64,000 bases of DNA from Afipia sp. (GTDB lineage Bacteria; Pseudomonadota; Alphaproteobacteria; Rhizobiales; Xanthobacteraceae): the NCBI GenBank assembly GCA_017474385.1, contig JAFVHU010000140.1:1-64000 (forward strand), read 5' to 3'. Made by a program: the position numbers and the translations under genes. Within the stretch, counting starts at the first letter, position 1, and each line of letters starts with the position of its first letter. Positions 34,913 to 44,350 of this stretch are shown one piece after another. The notes beneath the pieces are model-generated. The model was not told the origin of the DNA. It saw only the letters and a program-made list of their open reading frames with translations, and ran no database searches.

Positions 34913-35539
34913 TTACTGGCTCGCCCAGACGATGCGCGCGATCCATTCGACGTTCTTGGCGTCGATGACGCGGTCCTTGTGCGCCGGATTGAGCGATTGC
35001 AGCTCGATAACCTTTGCGGTCCGGCGCTTCAGTTCCTTGACCATGACCTCGCCGTCCTTGGTTTTCACCACCACACGGTCGCCGCGCCGGATCGGCGAGC
35101 CGGGTGAGACGATGATCACGTCGCCGTCGCGATAGGCCGGCTTCATCGAGTCGCCGGAAATTTCCAGCGCGTAGGCATGCTCGTCGTTGACCGAGGGAAG
35201 CCCGACTTCGTCCCAGCCCTTGCCGACAGGAAAGCCGCCGTCGTCGAAATAGCCGCCGGTGCCGGCTTCGGCAAAACCGAGCAGCGGCACCGCCTGCACC
35301 GAGCGCGCGGTGTCTTCGATGAACTGCACGAAGGTGTCGACGGTGGTGCCGGTCGCGGCCAGTGCCTTCGCCACTGATTCGGTCGAGGGCCAGCGCTCAC
35401 GCCCGTCCGGCGTGATCCGCTTCGATTTGTTGAAGGTGGTGGGATCGAGACCCGCACGCTTGGCCAATGCGGATGCCGATAAACCCGCGCGTTCGGCGAG
35501 GCGGTCGAGCGCATTCCAGATTTGATCGTGGGTCAACAT
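34913..35539 (-). CDS. LexA-like S24 repressor
   Basis: 208 residues: an N-terminal helix-turn-helix (about 5-70, SASALAKRAGLDPTTFNKSKR) and a C-terminal S24 peptidase with Ser131 in EISGDSMKPAYRDGD and Lys168 in GEVMVKELKR. The 37-residue Ser-Lys spacing equals that of LexA. A likely self-cleavage Ala-Gly is at 92-93 (FAEAGTGG). It belongs to the CI/HumD-like repressor group of Rhizobiales rather than being LexA itself, which has a different N-terminus. It may respond to DNA damage through RecA. No prophage surrounds it. Confidence 0.88.
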   Translation of the reverse strand: MLTHDQIWNALDRLAERAGLSASALAKRAGLDPTTFNKSKRITPDGRERWPSTESVAKALAATGTTVDTFVQFIEDTARSVQAVPLLGFAEAGTGGYFDDGGFPVGKGWDEVGLPSVNDEHAYALEISGDSMKPAYRDGDVIIVSPGSPIRRGDRVVVKTKDGEVMVKELKRRTAKVIELQSLNPAHKDRVIDAKNVEWIARIVWASQ

Positions 35540-35757
35540 GGGATGGCCGGATGTCTGGCCCAGCCGACCGGACCGGGCAGTGAATTTTATCAGGAACTAG
35601 GAATTATTACCTCGAAACCGGCGTCTCCGCAATGCATAGCGATCAGATGAACGCTGCCCTTGAAGTGGCCGGAGTGCGCCGATACGGTCTGCGGGGCATT
35701 CGGCAGAGCTCCGAAAAATCCCGAACGAATTCAATAACTCACGAGAGTCCGCCCGCC

Positions 35758-36102
35758 GTGTCCACGATCTATAAAATTTGCCCCGCGTCGGCCTGGCGCG
35801 AGGCCGAGCGGCAGGGCGCCTTTCGCGGCAGTGCCGACGACAAGCGCGACGGATTCATCCATTTTTCCACGGCGTCCCAGGTGGCGGGGACCGTCGCCAA
35901 GCATTTCGCGGGGCAGACCGGGCTGTTTCTGGTCGCGGTTGACGCCGAAGCGCTGGGCCCGGCCTTGAAATGGGAACGCTCGCGCGGGGGCGAACTGTTT
36001 CCGCATCTCTACGGCGAACTCGACACCGGCGCCGTAACGGACATCCTCGACCTGCGTGCGCGGTCTGACGGCTCGCACGATATTCCGGAGCTTGCGTCGT
36101 GA
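35758..36102 (+). CDS. DUF952 protein
   Basis: 114 residues from GTG 35758 (VSTIYKICPASAWREAERQG), the usual length of DUF952. GFIHFSTASQVAGTVAKHFAGQTGLFLVAVD and RGGELFPHLYGEL are the conserved parts. The fold relates to ADP-ribosyltransferase-like barrels, but no reaction is proven. An upstream ATG at 35632 is in frame but adds 42 unfamily-like residues. The last four bases overlap pyrD (GTGA), so it is translationally coupled to pyrD. Confidence 0.88.
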   Translation: MSTIYKICPASAWREAERQGAFRGSADDKRDGFIHFSTASQVAGTVAKHFAGQTGLFLVAVDAEALGPALKWERSRGGELFPHLYGELDTGAVTDILDLRARSDGSHDIPELAS

Positions 36103-37193
36103 TCCGCGCCTTCGATGCTCTCACACTGCCGTTGCTGCGCCGGCTCGATCCGGAGGACGCCCATCGGCTGGCGATCGGCGGACTGCGGCTCTTGCCGCCG
36201 GCCAAGCCGCGCCCGAGCGACCCCAAGCTTGCGGTGCGGGCCTTCGGCCTGAATTTCCCCAATCCCGTCGGCATGGCCGCGGGCTTCGACAAGAACGCCG
36301 AAGCACCGGACGCGCTGCTGCGGCTGGGTTTCGGTTTTGTCGAGATCGGATCGGTGACGCCACGGCCGCAGGAGGGCAATCCGCGCCCGCGGTTGTTTCG
36401 CCTCGAGCAGGATTCCGGCGTCATCAACCGGATGGGCTTCAACAATGACGGCGCTGAAGCTGTGCTTCGGCGGCTTGCCGCGCGGTCGCGTCTCGGCGGC
36501 ATCGTCGGCGTCAATGTCGGCGCCAACAAGGATTCGATCGATCGTACGGCGGACTATGTCCGGCTGATCGAGTTGTTCGCGCCGGTGGCGAGCTACTTCA
36601 CGGTCAACGTCTCGTCACCCAACACGCCCGGCCTTCGCAATCTGCAGCAGGCGGCGGCGCTGGATGATCTTCTGGCGCGGGTGGTCGATGCGCGCGAACG
36701 GGTGCGCAAGAATGCCGGCGACTCGCCGCTGCTCTTGAAGATCGCGCCCGATCTGACGCTGCAGGAACTCGACGATGTTGTGCACATCGCCCGCTCGCGC
36801 CGGGTCGACGGCATGATCGTTGCGAACACGACGCTGGCGCGGCCCGCGTCATTGCGCGAACAGGCCCGCGCGAAGGAGCAGGGCGGATTGTCGGGGCGTC
36901 CGCTGCTCAGGCTGTCCACGCGCATGGTGGCGGAAACCTATGTGCGCGCCGAAGGCGCGTTCCCGCTGATCGGTGTCGGCGGAATCGATTCCGGCGGCGC
37001 TGCGCTGATGAAGATCCGTGCCGGCGCCACTCTGATTCAACTTTACTCGTCGCTGATCTACAAAGGTCTCGGGCTGGTCGAAGACATCAAAGCCGATCTC
37101 GTGTCGACGCTGCGGCGGACCAGCCGCGACAGTCTCTCCGAAATCGTCGGCGCGGATGCGGCGACGATTACCGCGGAGCCGTGGCCGGATTAA
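36099..37193 (+). CDS. pyrD: Dihydroorotate dehydrogenase (quinone), class 2
   Basis: FMN enzyme on the inner membrane oxidising dihydroorotate to orotate with ubiquinone, the fourth step of pyrimidine synthesis. 364 residues from GTG 36099, with the class 2 N-terminal helices (FDALTLPLLRRLDPEDAHRLAI). FMN and substrate residues lie in NRMGFNNDGAEA and FTVNVSSPNTPGLRNLQ (catalytic Ser), plus VANTT and GVGGIDSGGAA. It overlaps DUF952 upstream and runs 26 bases into the converging MATE gene. Confidence 0.95.
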   Translation: MIRAFDALTLPLLRRLDPEDAHRLAIGGLRLLPPAKPRPSDPKLAVRAFGLNFPNPVGMAAGFDKNAEAPDALLRLGFGFVEIGSVTPRPQEGNPRPRLFRLEQDSGVINRMGFNNDGAEAVLRRLAARSRLGGIVGVNVGANKDSIDRTADYVRLIELFAPVASYFTVNVSSPNTPGLRNLQQAAALDDLLARVVDARERVRKNAGDSPLLLKIAPDLTLQELDDVVHIARSRRVDGMIVANTTLARPASLREQARAKEQGGLSGRPLLRLSTRMVAETYVRAEGAFPLIGVGGIDSGGAALMKIRAGATLIQLYSSLIYKGLGLVEDIKADLVSTLRRTSRDSLSEIVGADAATITAEPWPD

Positions 37194-38514
37194 GAGTTCC
37201 GTTACCGAATGAAGCCCTGAACAGCGCTGGATAACGCAGCGCCTGCAAGCCGCCGCGCGCGACGTAATGGATCAGAAGCGCGGTCCAGAGACCTGCATTG
37301 CCGAACGGACGCAGAAGCGCCCACGCGGTGAGGAAGATCACCAGCGACAGCAGCATCAGATTGCGCATGTCGCGCGCCCAGGTGGCGCCAATGAAAATGC
37401 CGTCATAGGCGAATGCGAAAAAACCTACGATCGGCGCGAGAATGACAAAGACAAGATAGTCATTCGCCACGCGCTGAATGTCGAGATTAGCCGTCATCAG
37501 CGCGATGAGATTCGATCCGAAGAAGAAATACGCGGTACTCACGGCGAGCGCGAACACCGATCCCCACAGCATGATCAGCCTGGTTGCGGTCAGGAAGCCC
37601 TCGCGGTCGCGCTTGCCGTAAGTCCGGCCGCAAATCTGTTCGGCGGCATTCGCGATGCCGTCGAGAAAGAACGCGCTGATCAGCAGGAAGTTGTTGAGCA
37701 CGGCGTTGGCGGCCAGCACGGTGTCGCCGGCGCGCGCACCTTGCGACGTAAAGAAAAGAAACGCCGCGATAAGTGCGGCTGTGCGAATGAGAATATCCCG
37801 GTTGACCGCAAACATGTGCAGGAGCCGCTCGCGGTCGAACAGCCGCTCAGTGCTGATGTTGAACACGCCGCCGAGCAGGCGCCAGGCCAGCACTGCGCCG
37901 ACCGCAAATCCGGTTGTTTCGGCCAGCACCGCGGCAATTGCTGCGCCGGCAATGCTCTTGTTCAGCACAAGAACCAGCCACGCCGTCATCGCGATGTTGG
38001 CGACATTGATCAGGATTTGCAGGGCGAGTGCGGTTTTCGCGCGCGCCTGACCGACGAACCAGCCGAGAAGGACGTAGTTGCCGAGCGCCATCGGCGCGGA
38101 CCACAAGCGAATCGCGAAGTATTCGCGCGCCGCCGCTGTCACCGGCTCGCTGCCTCCCATCAGTGACAGGATCACAGTCCCCAGAGGTTTGCTTACTGCG
38201 ATCAGCAGCAGACCGATCGCCGCAGCAACAATGATAGCGCGAAACAGCGTTGCGCGGATTTCGGCATGATCCTGCGCACCCAGGGCCTGCGCGGTGAACG
38301 CGACGGTGCCCATGCGCAGGAAACCGAACAGCCAGAACAGGCAATCGAAAACGACCGACGCGATCGCGACGCCGCCAAGCAGCGCGGGGTCACCCAGTCT
38401 GCCGATACAGGCCGTCGCGACGACTCCAAGCAACGGCGTCGTCAGATTGGCCAGCATCGCCGGACCGGCGATGCTGAAAACCTGTGCGGTTGTAACTTTG
38501 GCCGTGTCTCTCAA
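37168..38514 (-). CDS. MATE-family efflux transporter (DinF-like)
   Basis: 448 residues, twelve helices in two halves, of the DinF/NorM-type MATE group: SIAGPAMLANLTTPLLGVVATACIGRLGDPALLGGVAI opens helices 1 and 2. The best start is TTG 38514, directly behind the stop of the small membrane protein gene. No ATG precedes the first helix. Its end overlaps the end of pyrD by 26 bases on the opposite strand. The substrate is unknown. It is not a close copy of the MATE gene at 14 kb. Confidence 0.88.
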   Translation of the reverse strand: MRDTAKVTTAQVFSIAGPAMLANLTTPLLGVVATACIGRLGDPALLGGVAIASVVFDCLFWLFGFLRMGTVAFTAQALGAQDHAEIRATLFRAIIVAAAIGLLLIAVSKPLGTVILSLMGGSEPVTAAAREYFAIRLWSAPMALGNYVLLGWFVGQARAKTALALQILINVANIAMTAWLVLVLNKSIAGAAIAAVLAETTGFAVGAVLAWRLLGGVFNISTERLFDRERLLHMFAVNRDILIRTAALIAAFLFFTSQGARAGDTVLAANAVLNNFLLISAFFLDGIANAAEQICGRTYGKRDREGFLTATRLIMLWGSVFALAVSTAYFFFGSNLIALMTANLDIQRVANDYLVFVILAPIVGFFAFAYDGIFIGATWARDMRNLMLLSLVIFLTAWALLRPFGNAGLWTALLIHYVARGGLQALRYPALFRASFGNGTLNPATAPR

Positions 38515-38820
38515 TCAGCGCGGCCGCTGGGTGCTGAACAGCCGCGAGATCAGCCAGACCGGGATCACGATCACCGCGCCCAACAGGAAGTAGCGCCACA
38601 CGCCATTGATGAAGTCGAAGCCCAGATTCCAGATCCAGTCGATCAGGCGGCGGATGCTGTAGATGATGTTCCACGGGTCGAAGCCGATCGCGGCGAGCAC
38701 GACGCCGACCAGCAGCGACAGCAACACCAGCCGCAGCAGCACCGCCAATGGCGAGCCGCCGAGAAAACGCGACAGATTGTCGTCGTTTCTGGCTGGGATT
38801 TCTCTCACGTCGTCCGGCAT
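38515..38820 (-). CDS. Small two-helix membrane protein (DUF6460-like)
   Basis: 101 residues from ATG 38820, with two hydrophobic helices (about 25-48 and 75-95) and the conserved FDPWNIIYSIRRLIDWIWNLGFDFINGVWRYFLLG between them. It resembles a small Rhizobiales family that I remember as DUF6460; no function is known. The stop abuts the TTG start of the MATE gene, so the two are cotranscribed and probably coupled. Confidence 0.78.
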   Translation of the reverse strand: MPDDVREIPARNDDNLSRFLGGSPLAVLLRLVLLSLLVGVVLAAIGFDPWNIIYSIRRLIDWIWNLGFDFINGVWRYFLLGAVIVIPVWLISRLFSTQRPR

Positions 38821-38886
38821 CGTCGTCTCCTCGGTGGGGGCGTCATCGCATAATAGCACGCCACATGGGGAACTGTCTCGGCTGCG

Positions 38887-40563
38887 TCAATGGCCGCTGG
38901 CGGCTGCTGGAGGGAGAATCTTGCTCTCGGAGATTAACATCCGTTCAAGTGTTTCCAGCCGGTCGGCGTCACGCGGCGGTTTATCCCATCGCAACCGGCT
39001 GATGCGGGGAAAGCGCATGGCGACACCGGACTTGTGCCGCGCCGAGCGCGCCAGCCCCTCGAACGCCACCTCGAACACCAGTCCCTGATCCGGCTCATGC
39101 ACCACATGGCGCACAGGGCCGAACTTCTCGGTGGTGTGGCGGCGGACGAAACGGTCGATTTGAATCAACTCCTCGTCGGTGAAGCCGAAATAGGCCTTGC
39201 CGACCGGTACGAGCTGATCGGCGCCGTCGATGCTGGTCCAGACGCCGAACGTGTAATCGGAATAGTATGAGGAGCGCTTGCCGTGGCCGCGCTGCGCGTA
39301 CATCAGCACAGCGTCGATGATGTGCGGATCGCGTTTCCATTTCCACCACTGGCCTTTCGGGCGGCCCGGCAGATACGGCGCGTCGCGGCGCTTGAGCATC
39401 ACACCCTCGACAGCGTCCGAATCCTCCCCGGCGCCGGCACTGGCAGGATCGGCCCGCGCGGCGGCGAGATCGCCCCATGTCTTGAATGGCACTTGTGGCG
39501 ACAGATCGATGCGCGGATCGGCGAGTTGCGTGACGAAAGTTTCGAGTTTCACGCGCCGCTCGGCGAAGGTCAGCATGCGCAGATCGTTGTCGCCGTCACT
39601 GAGCAGGTCGTAGGCGCGCAGATGAATCGGATAATCCTTCGTCAGTTTCGGTGTCACGGATTTCCGGTTCAGCCGCTGCTGTAGCACGTTGAATGCCTGC
39701 ACGCGTCCTTCGCGCAAAACCAGCAATTCACCGTCGAGCGCGCCGGGCAGTCTCAAGGATGGCACCAGATCGGGAAAGCTCTTGGTGATGTCTTCGCCAG
39801 TGCGTGAGTAAAGACGCGTGAGAATGCTGCCGCGCTCGTCCTTTCCGCTCACGGCCTGCACGCGAATGCCGTCCCATTTCCATTCGGCGGTGAAGTCTTC
39901 CGGCGCGAGGTTCGCAAAGTCCGAGGCCTCAATGGCGTGCGCCAGCATCACTGGACGGAACGGCGCCGGATCGCGATTAACCGGTTTGTCGGCGCGGCCC
40001 TCCAGCCATGCGAACAGATCGAGATACGGCGGCACAAGCCCTGGCCAGATCAGTTCGACGTCGTGCGCGTCCTTGTCGCCCAGCGCTGCTGCTGCGGTTT
40101 TCGCCAGCCGCGCGGAGACGCCGATGCGCAAGCCGCCGGTGACGAGCTTCAGCAGCGCCCAGCGCCCGGTCTCATCAAGCTCGTCGAGCCAGCGCACCAG
40201 TTGCGCCGGGATTTCCGTCTTGCCCAGCGTGTTGAAAGTGGTGACCACGTCGGTCAGCGTCGGCGGGGGCGGCGAGTTGGTGGCGCGCTTGTCCGCCGGC
40301 CACATCAGCGCGACCGTTTCCGACAGGTCGCCGACGTAGTCATAGGACAATGCAAACAGTACCGGATCGGTGCGCGCTGCGATCAGGTCGCGGATCAATC
40401 CCGCCTTGGCATGACGAAACGATAGCGCGCTCGTCAACGCCGCCAGCGCCCAGCCGCGGTCGGGGTCAGGTACCTCGCGAAAGTAACTCGTGATCAGCCG
40501 CAGCTTGTTGTTGCGGCCGGGTTCATAGGCCAAACGATCGAGCAGATGCGCGAATCGGTTCAT
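38887..40563 (-). CDS. ATP-dependent DNA ligase, ligase-associated repair type
   Basis: 558-residue ATP-dependent ligase that seals DNA nicks. The adenylated Lys229 sits in AEWKWDGIRVQ (KxDG), preceded by an alpha-helical DNA-binding domain and followed by an OB fold with QWWKWKRDP (motif V region) and a C-terminal RFPRISRLRWDK. It is the ligase of the four-gene ligase-associated set (helicase, exonuclease, PdeM, ligase). The start overlaps the stop of the exonuclease gene (ATGA). Both partners at 45.6-48.9 kb complete the set. Confidence 0.92.
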   Translation of the reverse strand: MNRFAHLLDRLAYEPGRNNKLRLITSYFREVPDPDRGWALAALTSALSFRHAKAGLIRDLIAARTDPVLFALSYDYVGDLSETVALMWPADKRATNSPPPPTLTDVVTTFNTLGKTEIPAQLVRWLDELDETGRWALLKLVTGGLRIGVSARLAKTAAAALGDKDAHDVELIWPGLVPPYLDLFAWLEGRADKPVNRDPAPFRPVMLAHAIEASDFANLAPEDFTAEWKWDGIRVQAVSGKDERGSILTRLYSRTGEDITKSFPDLVPSLRLPGALDGELLVLREGRVQAFNVLQQRLNRKSVTPKLTKDYPIHLRAYDLLSDGDNDLRMLTFAERRVKLETFVTQLADPRIDLSPQVPFKTWGDLAAARADPASAGAGEDSDAVEGVMLKRRDAPYLPGRPKGQWWKWKRDPHIIDAVLMYAQRGHGKRSSYYSDYTFGVWTSIDGADQLVPVGKAYFGFTDEELIQIDRFVRRHTTEKFGPVRHVVHEPDQGLVFEVAFEGLARSARHKSGVAMRFPRISRLRWDKPPRDADRLETLERMLISESKILPPAAASGH

Positions 40564-41591
40564 GACGCCGCCTCTTCCGGCGGAGCGCCTTCATCCTCGT
40601 CGCCATAGCCGACCAGATCGAGCGGGCGGGCTTTCAGGCCCTTCGACTGGCACCAGTGCACCAGCGCGTCTTCCTGCCCATGCGTGACCCAGACTTCTCC
40701 CGCACCGGTCGCGTCGATGGTCGCGCACAATCCGTCCCAGTCGGCGTGATCGGAAATCACCAGCGGCAGTTCGATTCCCTTTTGCCGGGCGCGGGCACGC
40801 ACCCGCATCCAGCCTGATGCAAACGCGGCGACCGGATCGGGAAATCGCCGCGTCCAGACGTCGGTGGTCGCGGACGGCGGCGCGAGCGTAATGGTCCCGG
40901 CGAGATCGGCCTTCTTCATACCTTTCGCCATTCGCAGCTCGCCGAGGTCGATGCCACGGCTCTCATAGTAGCGCGTGATCTTCTCCATCGCGCCGTGCAG
41001 ATAAATCGGTGCGTCGTATCCCGCCGCACGGATCATCGCGATGACGCGTTGCGCCTTGCCAAGCGAATACGCGCCGACCAGATGCGCGCGCTCCGGAAAC
41101 AGCGACACCGATGCCAGCAGTTTCGCGATCTCGCCCTCAACATTGCTATGTCGGAATATCGGCAGTCCGAACGTCGCCTCGGTGATGAACACGTCGCACG
41201 GCACCACCTCGAACGGTGCGCAGGTCGGATCGGGCGTATCCTTGTAGTCGCCCGATGCGACGATCCTGGTCTTGCCGCTGCTGACAGCGATCTGTGCCGA
41301 GCCCAGCACATGACCGGCGGGATGAAACGTGACGCTGACCGCGCCCAGTTCGATGGTTTCGCCGTAGGAAATCGCCTGCGTGCTGCCGGCGAAATTGTCG
41401 CCGTAACGCAGTCTCATGATGTCGAGGGTTTCTTGCGTTGCGAGCACCGCGCCGTGGCCGGGACGGGCATGATCGGAATGGCCATGGGTGATCAGCGCCC
41501 GCTCGACCGGCCGCACAGGGTCGATATGAAAGCCGCCGGGCTTGCAGCAGAGGCCGGCGGCGACGGGCATCAGGATGTCTTGCGGGCGCAT
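40560..41591 (-). CDS. Ligase-associated DNA exonuclease (metallo-beta-lactamase fold)
   Basis: 343 residues of the MBL/beta-CASP type, related to SNM1 and Artemis nucleases. The metal motif is THGHSDHARPGH (His36, His38, Asp40, His41), with PAGHVLGSAQI and ASGDYKDTPDP giving further ligands, and ISDHADWDG the C-terminal one. It would trim DNA ends for the ligase, whose gene it overlaps by four bases. The same two-gene order occurs in other proteobacteria carrying this repair cluster. Confidence 0.92.
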   Translation of the reverse strand: MRPQDILMPVAAGLCCKPGGFHIDPVRPVERALITHGHSDHARPGHGAVLATQETLDIMRLRYGDNFAGSTQAISYGETIELGAVSVTFHPAGHVLGSAQIAVSSGKTRIVASGDYKDTPDPTCAPFEVVPCDVFITEATFGLPIFRHSNVEGEIAKLLASVSLFPERAHLVGAYSLGKAQRVIAMIRAAGYDAPIYLHGAMEKITRYYESRGIDLGELRMAKGMKKADLAGTITLAPPSATTDVWTRRFPDPVAAFASGWMRVRARARQKGIELPLVISDHADWDGLCATIDATGAGEVWVTHGQEDALVHWCQSKGLKARPLDLVGYGDEDEGAPPEEAAS

Positions 41592-41672
41592 GTGCGCTAT
41601 ATAGTCGCTCCATGAGATCGTTGGAGTCTGGTAAATCCAGAACGCTCCTTTGTTGAGGTTTATTTCAAGTCC

Positions 41673-42599
41673 ATGCCCGCGTCCTTGTTCCTCTCGTCAG
41701 GAAACCTGATCGCCGACCGGCGCTATGATTTCGGACGCGACCTGCAATTGCGCGGCGATCTTTCTGCCGCCGCCGACCTGATGGCGCAGGCGGCGGAGCT
41801 CGAACCCGGCTTTGCCTCGGCGTGGTTCGCGCTCGGCGATCTGCGTGAGCAAATGGGCCAGCGCGATGACGCGGTGAGCGCCTATCTCCGTGCCCGCGAT
41901 GCCGACCCGGACGATCGCCACGGCGCGAAGCTGAGGCTGATGCGCCTCGGTGTCGAAGATCTGTCCGCCATGCCGCCGGGTTATGTCCGTGCGCTGTTCG
42001 ATCAGTACGCGCCGCGGTTCGACAAGACGCTGGTGAACGATCTGGATTATCGCGGGCCGGCGGTGTTGCTGAAGGCAGTGCTGGCGGCACGTCACGCGGC
42101 AAAACTGCCGGTGCATTTCAAGCGCGCGATTGATCTTGGATGCGGGACCGGCCTTGTCGCGCGGGAGTTCGCCTCACTCGTTGACGAATTTGTCGGTATC
42201 GATCTGTCGTCCGGTATGATCGAGCGTGCCCGCGCCACCGGCTTCTACGCGCGTCTGGTTGTAACGGACATGCTGCAAGGTCTGGAGGCCGAGAGCGATG
42301 CCAGCGCGCACCTGATCATTGCCGCCGATGCTTTCGTTTACGTGCCGGAACTGGAGGCGTTGCTGGTTGAGGCTGCGCGCGTACTGAAGCCGCAGGGTTT
42401 GCTGGCGTTCACGGTGGAGACGCACGTTGGCAAAGGCGTGGTTCTCGGTCCCGGGTTGCGCTACGCCCACAGCGAGGCCTATCTGCGCGCCGCGATTGCC
42501 GGTGCGGGATTGACGCTCTGCGAAATCACTTCGGCATCCACCCGCATCGAGGCGGGTGAGCCTGTGCCGGGACTGGTCGTCACCGCGAGCAAGACCTAA
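41673..42599 (+). CDS. TPR-containing SAM methyltransferase
   Basis: 308 residues. The N-terminal third has two TPR-like helix pairs (GRDLQLRGDLSAAADLMAQAAEL, then FALGDLREQMGQRDDAVSAYLRA). The rest is a class I methyltransferase: AIDLGCGTGLVAREF (SAM motif I near residue 150), FVGIDLSSGMIERAR (motif II) and AADAFVYVPELEALLVEAARVLKPQG. The substrate is unknown; UbiE-like and protein methylation are both possible. It is divergent from the exonuclease gene and converges with the porin gene. Confidence 0.82.
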   Translation: MPASLFLSSGNLIADRRYDFGRDLQLRGDLSAAADLMAQAAELEPGFASAWFALGDLREQMGQRDDAVSAYLRARDADPDDRHGAKLRLMRLGVEDLSAMPPGYVRALFDQYAPRFDKTLVNDLDYRGPAVLLKAVLAARHAAKLPVHFKRAIDLGCGTGLVAREFASLVDEFVGIDLSSGMIERARATGFYARLVVTDMLQGLEAESDASAHLIIAADAFVYVPELEALLVEAARVLKPQGLLAFTVETHVGKGVVLGPGLRYAHSEAYLRAAIAGAGLTLCEITSASTRIEAGEPVPGLVVTASKT

Positions 42600-42608
42600 C
42601 CACGGCGA

Positions 42609-44039
42609 TCAGTACGCCGCGGTCACCGGCGTATCGAAGTGGTAATTCACGCCGGTGCGGAAGATGTGATTGGTCTCTTCCGTCGTCAGGTTGTGCTGAA
42701 TGCCGTTGAGATTGTAGCTGTTCGAGGCGCTGCCGAGATCGATGTAGAGATACTCGGTTTTGACGCTCCACTGGCCGGGCCTGAACCAGTCGAACAATTC
42801 AAGCGGCGTCTCGACGCCGGCGCCCAGCGCCCAGCCGGCACGCACGTCCTTGAAGTTCGCGGTGCCATTGATTCCAAGCGTGGTGATGTTTTCAGTCACG
42901 CGCGTTTTCACCTCGCCATAGGCGAGGCCGCCCGTTGCATAGAACAGCGTCGGGCCGACGCCGTATCCGATCCGCGCGCGCACGGTGCCTAACCAGTCCA
43001 GCTTCTGCCGATAGAAAGCCGAGGCCGCTGGCGTGCAGGTGAACAGGCAGCTTCGATCGGTCTCCTGCGTCGAATACTGGATGTCGCTCTCAAGGCCGTA
43101 CACGACGTTGCCGCGCTGCCAGTTGTAACCGGCCTGCAAGCCGCCATTGTAACCGCGCGGCGCGAGGTCGAAGCTGTTGTTGAATGTCGGGCCGGACACG
43201 ATGCTGTGGGTCGTGGCGTCGCGCGCGATGCCTGAACCACCGTTGCCGCCGGCGTAGAAGCCGGTCCAGTTCGCGGCAGGCGTGAATGCAAACAGGCTGC
43301 CATTGCCGCCGATGTGGTAATTCACACCGGCGCGAAAAATGCTCTGGCGAACCTCGGTGCCGAGGACATGAGATGTTCCGCCGAGCACGAAAGCCTGGTT
43401 GATCGAGCCGAGATCGACATAGAGGTATTCGATCTTCGCGGTCCAGTTGCCGCCGAGCGCGGCTTCGATGCCGCTGCCCAGTGCAAAGCCGGTCCTGGTC
43501 TGCTCGACTGCGAAACTGCCGACGTTGGCGCCGGCGAGGCGTTCCGTGTCACTCACCTTGACGCCGCCATAAGCTAGACCGCCGGTGAAGTAATTGAGGA
43601 TCGGGCCCGAGGCGTAGCCGACACGGCCGCGCACGGTGCCGAACCAGGTCATGTCCTGCCTGAGCACCGCGCTGGTCGCCGCGTTGCAGGTCAGAATGCA
43701 GTTCGCGTGGTTTTCCGTGCCGATGCCCTGAATGTCGGCTTCCGCGCCGATCACCCAGTTGCCGAACTGATAATTGTAACCGGCCTGCCCGCCGCCAACG
43801 ACGCCCAGCGAGGCGAGATTGAACGTCTCGAACGAACCGCCGAAGCCGAGCACATCGAGGCCCGAGCGGCCTTCGCCGCCGACGGCGAGACCGGCATTCA
43901 CGCCGGCATAGAATCCGGTCCAGTCATAGGTGGTCGCTGCGACAGGCGCTTTCTTGAAGGCGATTTTGGAAGGAAGGTCCGCGGCCTGGGCGCTTATCGT
44001 CGTTGTGACGAGCGCGGCCGCGATCAGAAACTTCTGCAT
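42609..44039 (-). CDS. Tandem-barrel Omp25/31-like outer membrane protein
   Basis: 476 residues with a signal peptide (ISAQAADLPS). Two homologous eight-strand barrel units follow: the first from YDWTGFYAGVNAG (near 38), the second from NWTGFYAGGNGG (near 256). Each has GNxxxGxExDIQ, a CxxxC pair (CILTC, CLFTC), a W.GTVR.R.GY strand, YLY.DLGS and a terminal IFR.GVNYH. Typical Omp25/31-like porins have one unit of about 220-250 residues, so this is an internal duplication or fusion. The final YHFDTPVTAAY lacks a C-terminal Phe or Trp. The start is ATG 44039. Confidence 0.88.
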   Translation of the reverse strand: MQKFLIAAALVTTTISAQAADLPSKIAFKKAPVAATTYDWTGFYAGVNAGLAVGGEGRSGLDVLGFGGSFETFNLASLGVVGGGQAGYNYQFGNWVIGAEADIQGIGTENHANCILTCNAATSAVLRQDMTWFGTVRGRVGYASGPILNYFTGGLAYGGVKVSDTERLAGANVGSFAVEQTRTGFALGSGIEAALGGNWTAKIEYLYVDLGSINQAFVLGGTSHVLGTEVRQSIFRAGVNYHIGGNGSLFAFTPAANWTGFYAGGNGGSGIARDATTHSIVSGPTFNNSFDLAPRGYNGGLQAGYNWQRGNVVYGLESDIQYSTQETDRSCLFTCTPAASAFYRQKLDWLGTVRARIGYGVGPTLFYATGGLAYGEVKTRVTENITTLGINGTANFKDVRAGWALGAGVETPLELFDWFRPGQWSVKTEYLYIDLGSASNSYNLNGIQHNLTTEETNHIFRTGVNYHFDTPVTAAY

Positions 44040-44350
44040 GGAATTCCACTTCGGATTGCATTCCTGTTTAGCGGTTGCCGGGGGGTTCTGCTGTACCTTG
44101 CGGGCCACACATGGGCCAAATTGTCGCAGCGCGGCTTCACGAAATTTTGCTGGAGTTAAAGGCGGTTACGGCTCGGGCGAGCGAAATGACCCGGCCGACC
44201 GTGCAAAACGATCCGGCGTGACGCCAAAACGCAAGACAGGGGTCCTGGTCACGGCAGGATGCCGTGATCTGCGTCCGATCCGCGATGAATCGCCGAAAAT
44301 CAAAGGCATCGCAGAACGCCGCTGAACCAATTCAGGGAGACAACAAGAAA
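44040..44350. other. Intergenic region with a leader hairpin
   Basis: 311 bases between the divergent porin and binding-protein genes. I see no gene. TCACGGCA (44249-44256) and TGCCGTGA (44260-44267) form a perfect 8-bp stem with a GGA loop, extendable by a wobble and one more pair. It lies about 85 bases before the binding-protein start and has no T-run, so it may be an mRNA leader element. Confidence 0.45.
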
